64,000 bases of DNA from Acanthornis magna (Eukaryota > Chordata > Aves > Passeriformes > Acanthizidae): positions 4,836,001 through 4,900,000 of the forward strand of contig JAWUZG010000332.1 of assembly GCA_036785705.1 (NCBI GenBank). Reading direction: 5' to 3'. The notes below the pieces were generated by a model. The model saw only the letters and a list, made by a program, of their open reading frames with translations, was not told the origin of the DNA and made no database searches. The translations under genes and the position numbers were made by a program. This document shows, in pieces, positions 56,755 through 64,000 of this stretch; positions within the stretch are counted from its first letter, which is position 1; every line of letters begins with the position of its first letter.

Positions 56755-56965
56755 TGTTGTCTTATTTTTGTTATTTTTGAGAGGATATTTTAGCGCTGAG
56801 CACATTCCCTCCTGTTGCCATGGCAGCCGTGACAGGGGTTATATACCGTGAGAAAAATACCAAAATTAATGAGTGAGTGAAAGAGCAGCCAAGAGAAAAA
56901 CAAGGTTAAAAAAAGAGTTAAAACAGTAATAAAAACAATCTCCCAATAATTTGGCAGCGAGCATC
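56755..56965. other. AT-rich island with RFX X-box-like site (candidate conserved noncoding element)
   Basis: An RFX-type X-box GTTGCCATGGCAGC lies at 56814-56827, 13 of 14 bases of the palindromic consensus. AT-rich sequence surrounds it: cttatttttgttatttttg before and ccaaaattaatgagtgag and agtaataaaaacaatctccc after. Flanks are GC-rich. It lies about 3.4 kb upstream of the proposed promoter and could be a distal element of that gene. Confidence 0.48.
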
Positions 56966-57575
56966 CCACAGGCAAGACAGGCAGCGAACAGCCGAGCCCT
57001 CCGGCTCCTCCGTGGATCCCGGCTGGGGTCAGCTGCCTGCAGCCTGTGGCCAGAGAGTCGCCGTGGTCCGAGGGATGCGCTGCTCCCACATCATCCCACC
57101 GACGCTCCGGATGGGGCTGCACCCACCCAGCTCCTTCCCCCGCAAACCTGCAGCCCTCGGTGACGCGGGAGGCAAGCGGAGGAGAAGTTCTTTAATGTGC
57201 TCATTTCCTCGCTTTTGGGTTTTGAGGATCTTTTTGTTTTTAATTGTAGAAACAAGCGGATTGTCAGAACATCTGTGTTATTAGCATTTGCTGCCCAAAT
57301 CCGAGCTGCTGCTTCTCCTGCGGAGCCCAGAGCTGATGAGAGAGAGAACAGAGGAGCCTTTGAACTCCTTGCAGCAGACGGCAGCCAGGTTGCTGCGTGT
57401 GTGTGTTGGGGAGGGGGTATTTATTCTCTTGTAAGGTTCATTTGCTCTCCGTGTTTCCCTTTCTTCTTGCTTTCCCAGAGATTTAGCTGGATGCTCTTCC
57501 CTCACAGGCTTTGTTCTTCTGACAAGGCCCCACTGGCACCACGAAGCAGCTGCCTCTGCATGATGCTGGAGCAGC
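56966..57575. other. Unique sequence with AT-rich patch
   Basis: 57185-57300 is AT-rich (ctttaatgtgctcatttcc, gtttttaattgtagaaac, gttattagcatttgctg). It may be a second distal regulatory patch. No exon signals. Confidence 0.38.
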
Positions 57576-57623
57576 CCAGCACGGGGGACCCGGAGCATTC
57601 CAGCACAGGGGACCCGGAGCTTG
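57576..57623. repeat. 24-bp tandem duplication
   Basis: Two copies of ccagcac(g/a)ggggacccggag plus four bases. Confidence 0.85.
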
Positions 57624-57837
57624 GGGCAAGCCAGAGCCTCCGGCAGCAGCTCTGCGAGCAGCGGCACTGCCAGCACCGGAGCAGGCGGGCAGGACCTGGA
57701 GGGGCTCACGGAATCTCTACCATTAACTGTGCAGCCAGAGCTGCAGTCTGAGGGTTTCTCGTTGCTCACACTGGCTCTGCTTTCTGGGAATGGTGAAGAC
57801 AAGGTGAGGATGGGTGACTCATCTGGAACTGGTACAG

Positions 57838-58037
57838 ATTAGAAATTCTTCCCTGTGAGGGTGGTGAGACACTGGGTGCCCACAGAAACTGTGGATATTC
57901 CATCTGTGGAAGTGTTCAGGACCAGGCTGGACAAGGCTTGGAGCAACCTTGTCTAGCAGAAGGTGCTCCTGCCAAATAAGGTTGCAATGAGATGGTCTTT
58001 GAGATTCCTTCCAACCCGAACCATTCTGTGATTCTAC
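57838..58037 (+). mobile_element. CR1 LINE fragment with 3' end
   Basis: The plus strand reads agaaattcttccctgtgagg, gtggtgagacactgggtgcc, gaagtgttcaggaccagg and ctggacaaggcttggagc. It ends at ttccttccaacccgaacc, then attctgtg and attctaca. About 200 bp, covering the ORF2 end and the complete 3' UTR. It is the last CR1 before the promoter island. Confidence 0.95.
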
Positions 58038-59049
58038 AATAACACCCAGGAGAAGGAAGTGCAGGGAATGGCAAAGCTTCCTGTGCTGTCAGAGGGCAAG
58101 GAGCACTCTGGCCCTCTGGGAGGAGCTTCCAAAGGCAGTGGGTGGAGGAGGAAGGTAGAGATGGACGAGGCAGCCCTGGGATGGCAGACCACCCCAGACC
58201 ACAGGTGCTGCTGGCACTGCAGAGGGCTCTGCCAGGCAGCTCCTCTGGGCTGCACAGAGGTGGTTCCTGATGCCAGGACACTTTTCCCCTGCATTCCTAG
58301 AGCCTGGACCTGTCCCTCAGAAATGTGCCTGAGCATGGGCTGAGGTGACAGTCACCACTGTCCCACAAACAGGAGGCATCCAGTGATCCATGTACGTGCC
58401 CAGCTCCCCGGCACTCCCCGTGCAGCCACCGATCGACTGCCCCGTGACTCTTGTGAAATGCAAACCTTTGGTCCCCAGCAATCTCTAAAGTTTGCTGTCC
58501 CTGCTCCACGGGCAGCCTTGGATCCACGGGGTCACTCCCTCAGTTTCTCCCCTTGCTCCAGCTCTCCATCCCTCCAAGGAGGACTGCCAGTTACTGATCC
58601 ATCAAATCTCCTGTTGTCTCTGGGGAATTTCACTCCCTCTCGCTGCCCAGCTCGCCAGCTCATGCTGGATCAGCAGGGCACAGCCTGACAAACCCCACAG
58701 CTCCTCTCCCTGCCCCAAAGGTGGGCTTTGACCTTCCCTGGCTTCTCACTTCACATCTTCTGCTAAATTGGCTTCATGTGAATTGACACTCGGAAAAAAA
58801 AACCCCTGCACATGGACGCGGAGGAGCCAACATCTCTGCAGGAACAGAAAGTCTGGGAGGAGAGCTGGGCTTTCCACCCTGAGGGATGCCTCTCCAGGCC
58901 CCTTTTCCTGCCTACCAGGATGGAGCCCTGCCAGGGGCTGAGCTCGCTTGTTGCCGGGGAAAAGCAGGGAGACTTGGGAGAAAAGCAGGGCAATTTTTGG
59001 GGGAAAACGGGGTGATTTCGGGGGTGACATGGAGCCGGGCTGCTCCGAG
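58038..59049. other. Unique sequence upstream of the CpG island
   Basis: No gene or repeat family. 58960-59030 contains two to three imperfect 'ggagaaaagcaggg / gggaaaacgggg' units. Confidence 0.42.
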
Positions 59050-60256
59050 CAGGCAGGCGCAGCCTCTAGATGGTGCAGTCATGCAGCCGAGCTGAGCATG
59101 TGTGCAGCGAAGGGCGCTGCGCAACAGGTTGGCGTAGCTCAGCGGGGAGACGCGCTCCCATCCTCGCTGCGGCGGAGCGGGAAGGACTTTCCAGCATCCT
59201 GGCGAGAAATTTGCTCCGCAGCCGGCCCGGAAGGTGGGTGAGGGGCAGCGCCGAGGGGTGCGCGACCCTCGGAGGGTGCCGAGGCCCTTGGCAGAGTGGG
59301 GTTGCTGCAGCTCCAGCCCTGGCAGGGAGCGCGGCCGCTCCTTGCAGGAGCACGGAGGCGGTGGAGGCAGCAAGGGAAGGGGCAGCCCTGGAACACGCTG
59401 TTCCCTGGCCCTCGGGGCTTTGCTCGGCCACCCGAGGTGCCGGGGTGAGGAGCCAGCTGAGGGAGAGCAGCCTGCGAAGGCATCACGGGGGCGCGAGAAG
59501 CTTTTGGGAGTCGCAGGTGCTCGGTGCTGCTGCGCCCCGACACCCCACAATAAACCCGTGATTCACCGAGGTGTGACAGCAGGGCACAGCTGCCACTCCA
59601 GCCCCGCCACCGCAGCCAGCAGGGGAGGTTTGCAGCCTGCCCGCAGCCCCGCCGGTTTGGGGGCCGAGGAGGGGTGGGCACAGCCCCCGCTGAGCTCGTT
59701 CCCAAGGAGGGACCCTGCTGGGTGCGCGGCCCCGGGTCCCTGGCCCTGTGCAGTGGGGTTGTGGGGCTGTGAAGCGCCGGCTGGAAGAATAAATGAGTGA
59801 ATGAATTATTAAGAGCAGCAAGAGGGGAGTGAAAGGGGAGACACGAGCCAGACGTGTGCGGGCGCGGACCGGAGGGGTCCCCGGGGTCAGGGGTCCGGGG
59901 GGCCGCGGGGACCGCCGTTCTCCACGGGCGCGGTGCCGGCAGCCCGGAGCCGGTCGGCTCTGCCCGGCAGCCGCTGCCCGCTCGTCCCGGCAGCCCGGCC
60001 GGGCTCGGGATCTGATAAGGAGCCGGAGCTCCACCTCCCCGTGGTGGTGGCGGCGAGAGGCGGAGGCAGCGGCGGGCGCGGGGGGGGAAGGGGCCGTGCC
60101 TGCGCTGCGCTTCCCCTGCACATCCTCACACACACCGAGGGACGGAGGCGGGCACGGACCGAGCTGCCCACCGGGGCTGCCTCCAGTCTGAGCCGCCGCT
60201 CCGCCGGAGGAGCCGCAGCCCCGGCCCGGGGAGGGGGGCGGTCCCCACGGGACATT

Positions 60257-60263
60257 TATATAT
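60257..60263 (+). promoter_or_regulatory. TATA-like element
   Basis: TATATAT within acatttatatatttttgcc, the only AT-rich word in several hundred bases of CpG island. A start site would be expected about 25-32 bases downstream, inside the pyrimidine tract. TATA boxes inside CpG islands are uncommon but typical of tightly regulated genes. Confidence 0.45.
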
Positions 60264-60332
60264 TTTTGCCCCCCCTCCCCTTTTTTCTTTTTTTTCCCCC
60301 TTTTTAATTTTTTTTTTTTTTTTCTTTTTTCT
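60261..60332 (+). repeat. Poly-T / pyrimidine tract
   Basis: About 70 bases, almost all T and C, including runs of eight T and sixteen T. It spans the place where transcription would start. On the minus strand it is a poly-A-rich stretch. A retroposed poly(A) tail on the minus strand is possible, but no retrocopy is recognised upstream of it. Confidence 0.8.
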
Positions 60333-60456
60333 ATTTGGTTTTCATCCGTGGATAACGCTCGAGAGGAGCCGGGGGGGTGGGGGGAACTCGGTCCCGGCGG
60401 GAAGGAGGCGATGGAGACGCCGCGGGACCAGCGTGCAGGAGCTCGGCACCATCCAA
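60290..60456 (+). other. Putative first exon of an unidentified gene (partial transcript)
   Basis: The left edge is set by the expected start about 30 bases after the TATA-like word. The right edge is a good splice donor (CCAA|GTAAGAG) at 60456/60457. An ATG at 60411 in a favourable context (G at -3, G at +4) opens a short frame to the donor (METPRDQ...), but the peptide is not recognised. The exon may be entirely 5' UTR. The rest of the gene would lie beyond 64 kb or in unrecognised exons. Confidence 0.35.
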
Positions 60457-61054
60457 GTAAGAGCTGCGACGGGGCCGGGACCCCCGCCCGCAGCCAGGCA
60501 GAGCCGCGGGGGGGGTGCGGGATGCCCCGCGCCGGAGCTCGGCGCTGTGCGGGAGCGCGGGGCCGGGCGGCGGCGGGAGCGGCGCTGGCGAGCATCCCGC
60601 TCCCGAGCATCCCGCATCCCTCCGCTTCCCTCCGCGCCGGGCTGCGCGGGGCTCCGCAGCCAGCGGGGCGGCTCCCGCTTGTCCCCGGTCCCGCCCGGCG
60701 CTGCCACTTGTTGTGCGGCTCGGCGCGGCGCGGCGCGGAGCGGAGCGCGGCCAGCCCCGCGCAGCGCAGGGCGGGCGGTGGTTGCGGGAGGGCGGCTGTG
60801 GCGGGGGGTGCGCGCATGTTTCGGGGTGTTTATTTTTCCGCGTGGGGGCGGCTCTGGGTGTGTGTCCCCCGTCCAGCCCTGGGTGTGTGTGCCCGCGGGG
60901 TGCGCGGCTGCGTGGGAGCCGCAGAAGTTGCGGGTGAGCCGGGAGCCGGCTGGGAGCGGGGCTGTGCGTGTGCCAGAGCGGCGAGGCGCGGGGGGCTGGC
61001 GGCGTGTCCGCGTGGGGTGCGTGTGACACCGGGGTGCGGGGACGCGAGTGGGGT

Positions 61055-61092
61055 GCGCGTGTGTGCGTGCGGTGCGCGTGTGTGTGTGTGTG
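61055..61092. repeat. (GT/GC)n alternating purine-pyrimidine tract
   Basis: Alternating gcgcgtgtgtgcgtgcgg and gtgtgtgtgtgtg, prone to Z-DNA. Lies in the proposed intron 1. Confidence 0.8.
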
Positions 61093-61109
61093 ACGGGGTG
61101 TGCGTGCGG

Positions 61110-61360
61110 TGAGTGTGTCCGCGGGCTCTGCGTGTGCGTGTGAGTGTGTCAGCCGGCTGTGCGTGTGCGGGTGAGTGCCGCGGGCTCTGTGCGTGTGTTC
61201 GTGCGGATGAGTGTGTCAGCGGGCTCTGTGGGAGTGTATGTGTGCGCTGAGTGTATCAGCGGGCTGAGTGTGTGCGGGTGAGGGTGAGTGTGTCTGTCAG
61301 CAGGCTCTGTGTGTGCGGGTGAGTGTGTCAGCGGGCTGAGTGTGTCAGCGGGCTGTGCGT
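61110..61360. repeat. Imperfect GT-rich minisatellite with 'gtgtcagcgggct' core
   Basis: Eight copies of a (t)cagcgggct(c/g)tg-like core at about 61121, 61151, 61180, 61219, 61259, 61300, 61331 and 61349, separated by gtgagtgtg-type linkers of variable length. The plus strand has almost no A or C apart from these cores, so GC and TA skew are extreme. Confidence 0.85.
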
Positions 61361-61460
61361 GCCTGCGCCGCGGAGGATCCCTGTTTCCCGGTACGCGAGG
61401 CTGAGCGCGAAGCCGGTGCCGGCAGAGGGGCTCCCGTGGATTTTCCACCGGTGTCTGCAT

Positions 61461-61510
61461 GCGTGTGTGTGTGTGTATGTGTGTGTGCGTGTGTCTCTGT
61501 GCGTGACTCT
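61461..61510. repeat. (GT)n microsatellite, imperfect
   Basis: gcgtgtgtgtgtgtgtatg and gtgtgtgcgtgtgtc, in the CpG island's downstream shoulder. Confidence 0.9.
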
Positions 61511-61900
61511 GTGCGTGTGCGCGGGGCTGGCGGAGGCGCCTGGGGAAGCGGGGGCTCCGCTCCCCTCCGTGCCCGCAGCCGAAGCCGGCGGCAGCCGGAG
61601 CCTCAGCCCGGGCAGCGCCGCGGGGACCGGGGAGCCTCGGCCGCGGCGGCCGGCAGCGGAGCCCGGCCTCCATCCTCCCTGCCAGCCGCCGGAGCCGGCA
61701 GCAGCGGCTCCCCCGGCGCGCTGCGAGGCCGGGGGGACCCTGTCCCCCTTCCCCAAGGTCCCCCAAACCCTCCGGGCTGCATCCCTGGAGCAGAGCCGCT
61801 CCCGCTGTGCCCATCTCCCAGCGGCCCTGCCGGGGTGTTTCAGGCCCGCGACATTTTTGTCTTCCCCCAGGGCTCCTCTCCAGCCGGAGTGGAGGGTGGG

Positions 61901-64000
61901 ATGGTGACAGGAGGCGACAGGAGCCCGGAGTGGTGTGGGGGACCCATTGGTGGGAGGATGGGGGCTGCCACTCTAGGGAGGCTCTGACAGGTCTCTGCCT
62001 CGCTGGCTGCCAGAGTTGGAAGGGATGTGGAGAAGGCAGCAAGAGGAGGGAGGGCCCTGGGCTTTGCCGGGCTTCCATCACTGCGCAGCTCCTCGGGGAT
62101 GATTTTGGGGTGAAGCTGTTGCCAAGCGCAGGGGGTTCCTGTTCGCGGGGTGCTCTGGCTCCGGGCGCTCGGGCCCAGCTTGCAGAAACGCCGAGCAGCC
62201 GCAGTGGCAGCCGGAGCTGGAGCAAACCCTGGGACGTGCTACGGAATACCCAGGATTCAGCCCACCCGTGCCTTCGTTGCAGGACTGACCATCAGAGGCT
62301 GTTTTCTCGGCTAACACGATCCCTGATCTCCGAGTGGAGCTGGGATGAGCTGTTTGCTGCTTGCTGGGATGTTGCTCCAGCTTGGAGTGTTGGAGCAGGG
62401 CTGGGGGGAGCGTGGGGGGGATTAGCACTTGTGCGCTCAGTGCAGGGTTTGGACAGACTTGTAAGCCGTGGCTGCGAGCCACACAATCAGCCATTGGGAG
62501 CAGGGAGAGGATGGACTTTGGTGCCCATTCCCAAAGCGGTGCTGCCTCCCGTGGAACGGGGCCAGGAGGCTGTGGGAATCACAGGGAGCACAGGCTTGTT
62601 CAAGCAGTTGCTTAAATTCTCGGCGCTTTATAACCTCTCTCTCATTAGAGCTTGTTTTTTTTTGGTGGGGATGGCTGAATTCTGTCGGATTTTGCATGCC
62701 ACTGTCCTCTGAGAGCTTCCCAGTCATGCATTAAGCAGCGTGACTAACGCCTCTCTCATGTGGTTCAGTCTCTCTCACACTCTCCCCGTAGGGAGAATTG
62801 TGTGTGCGGAGGAATAGTTGTTTTGGGAGGGGTTTTTATTTTTAAGTGCTCTGTGCTCTGCCAGCAGGTTGGAAAAAGGTGCCTGGCACCAGAGAAGAAA
62901 GTGTGGGATGGTCCTTAGATCCCATGGGAAAATAGCCTTGTGCCTTGGACTGGCCCCGGGAAGCCTCTGTCTCCTGCACAGACGTGCTTGTGGAGGCTTC
63001 CTCCTCCTCCACCTCCTCCTCCTCCTCCTCACGCCCAGCTCTGGGCTCTCACGTCTGCGCTGTGTCATTCGCTCCCTTGGGTGCCGAGCAGGATTCCTGA
63101 CCCTGCTGATTGCTTGTCCTGCTGAGCCCAGGGCCCCTCGTGCCTTCCAACACTGCCCTTCAGGCTCTCAGCTCCTCTCCTCCTCCAGCCTCCCTGCTCT
63201 GGAGGGTTCCTTCCTTCACCTGCAGGAATGGGACTTGGGGTCAGACTCCAGCCCTGTTTTTGGAGCAGAAATCCTGGGCACCTTTGGGTGACACCCTTCC
63301 TCCTCCAGGCTGGTACAGGGCTCCTGGTGTTTCCAGCTGCTGGGCCCTCCCTCAGCCATGTGAGGCATCAGCGCTGCCTTGAGACTTTCCCCTTTCCCTG
63401 CGATCTTTCACCTCGCACCAGGGCTTAGTCAGGATGTGGCTACGTCACCAGCAGCCAGGGCCCAGCCCAGTGCAAACAGGGCAATGGCGGGCACTGTGCC
63501 TCTCCCAGCCCGGGCATCCTCCAGGAGCCCCTTCCCAACCACTGGAGCTGCCCATCTTCCCTGTCCTCACTGCCAGCCATCCCCAAAGGGAGCACAGGGG
63601 TGATGGATCCTCGGGGCAGGTTCACCCCGTGAAGGCAGGTGGATGTGGGGGGACTGCTGTGAGTGCACCCTGGGGGTGCGGCAGACATGAGCGTGACCCA
63701 GGTGCCAGCACCCCCACATGGGTGACATCACACACATCCACACGCGGTGGCGCCTGGGCATGCGCACACGCGGGCACACGCGTTGTGTGGGGCACGCACA
63801 CGTGCAGGAGCACGAACTCACACCTGGGCCATGGTCCTGGAGCGGGCATGGGTGTGTGTGCAGGCGTGTGACACGTGCACACCCTGCTCGGGCACAGGTG
63901 TGGTGTGGGTGCCTTTTCCTAAGGACACACAGCCGTACTCTGGGCAGGTGCACAGCCCTGGAATGCTCTCAGGATGTGTGCACAGCCCCGGAATGCTCCC
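61901..64000. other. Probable intron 1 of the right-end gene; no exon recognised
   Basis: GC-rich unique sequence with an AT-richer, possibly regulatory patch at 62585-62740 (ctctcattagagcttg, gtcatgcattaagcagcg). A (CTC)n microsatellite lies at 63001-63030, and cacacgcg/tgtgtg-type imperfect repeats at 63715-63910. No CR1 copy and no splice-bounded coding exon are seen. The intron assignment depends on the proposed first exon. Confidence 0.4.

Larger units (their letters stand above)
59050..61900 (+). promoter_or_regulatory. Large CpG island, probable gene promoter
   Basis: CpG density rises from about 59.05 kb, peaks at 59.8-61.0 kb (many GCGC and CGCGG words) and recurs at 61.35-61.8 kb. 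No other part of the window has an island this long. Inside it lie a TATA-like element, a pyrimidine tract and a splice donor on the plus strand. From about 60.35 kb the plus strand turns strongly G-rich, a skew typical downstream of CpG-island start sites on the G-rich strand. This supports rightward transcription. A bidirectional promoter cannot be excluded. Confidence 0.8.

Noticed and set aside
59131..59205. tRNA-like start (tagctcagcgg, A-box match at 59135-59145)
   Set aside because: No B box (GGTTCRAAYCC) follows at the expected distance, and the downstream bases do not fold into a cloverleaf.
59549..59554. Poly(A) signal AATAAA (also at 59788-59793 and about 2868)
   Set aside because: No upstream exon or GU-rich downstream element. 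The 59.5-59.8 kb words lie just upstream of a promoter-type island, so a terminal exon of a neighbouring gene is possible but unsupported.
60411..60456. Possible start of a coding region at the ATG at 60411
   Set aside because: The context is good, but the few residues before the donor match nothing I recognise. It is kept only as part of a putative first exon, not as a CDS.
59483..60817. 444-codon open frame on the minus strand in the CpG island
   Set aside because: Stop codons are rare in DNA this GC-rich. The frame crosses the poly-T tract as Lys/Arg runs, overlaps plus-strand frames of similar size, and has no recognised domain.
1..64000. Endogenous retrovirus, LTR or other viral insertion
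   Set aside because: I saw no paired LTRs, primer-binding site, or gag/pol/env-like coding text anywhere in the window. A diverged solo LTR could still be missed by eye; a RepeatMasker run would settle it.

Overview
The window looks like bird nuclear DNA, probably a passerine and probably from a GC-rich chromosome such as a microchromosome. The main evidence is about eighteen 5'-truncated CR1 retrotransposon copies sharing the avian CR1 3' end: a block reading TTCCAACCCAAACCATTC followed by one or a few ATTCTRTGA-like 8-mers. Many copies keep the ORF2 C-terminal block (RLDI...HWN, ...KARLD) in decayed form. There are no operons, ribosome-binding sites, phage, CRISPR arrays or insertion sequences. 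The passerine call rests on the look of the CR1 text (the 'ccaggggcagccacagc' type) and is less certain than the bird call.

I recognise no complete protein-coding gene and no internal coding exon. Many reading frames of 100-440 codons are open, but the DNA is GC-rich and stop-poor, frames on both strands overlap freely, and none carries a protein family I recognise. The best gene-related feature is a large CpG island at about 59.05-61.9 kb. Near 60.26 kb it has a TATA-like element, then a long pyrimidine tract and a possible first exon ending at a splice donor at 60456/60457. Downstream, the + strand becomes strongly G- and GT-rich. The simplest reading is a + strand promoter and first exon near the right end, with 60.5-64 kb as the start of its first intron and most of 1-59 kb as upstream intergenic DNA. 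The gene cannot be named from what is present.

Layout. 1-10 kb: CR1 fragments on both strands, a 50-bp minisatellite (8.12 kb) and short AT-rich islands. 10-33 kb: few CR1 copies; AT-rich islands with homeodomain-type TAATTA words that are candidate conserved regulatory elements (10.6, 13.3, 16.5, 19.2, 19.8, 21.8, 23.0, 25.9, 29.5, 31.2 and 31.7 kb), an expanded polypurine tract (16.2 kb) and a small CpG-rich patch (22.3 kb). 33-46.5 kb: a 19-bp minisatellite (33.1 kb), an (ATCCC)18 microsatellite (36.1 kb), an orphan CpG island (36.5 kb) and a dense run of CR1 copies, all on the minus strand. 47-59 kb: a 3 x 92-bp array, a roughly 700-bp minisatellite full of CRE-like TGATGTCA words (49.6-50.3 kb), a perfect 19-bp inverted repeat (52.8 kb), four CR1 copies all on the plus strand, and an old CR1/L3-type LINE fragment (55.8-56.2 kb). 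59-64 kb: promoter island and probable intron 1.

Nothing in the window amounts to a new multi-gene system. The most useful leads are the 52.8-kb hairpin, the CRE-like minisatellite, the TATA-containing CpG-island promoter, the orphan CpG island at 36.5 kb and the series of AT-rich candidate enhancers. All repeat and motif positions were read by eye, so boundaries may be off by a few to a few tens of bases.
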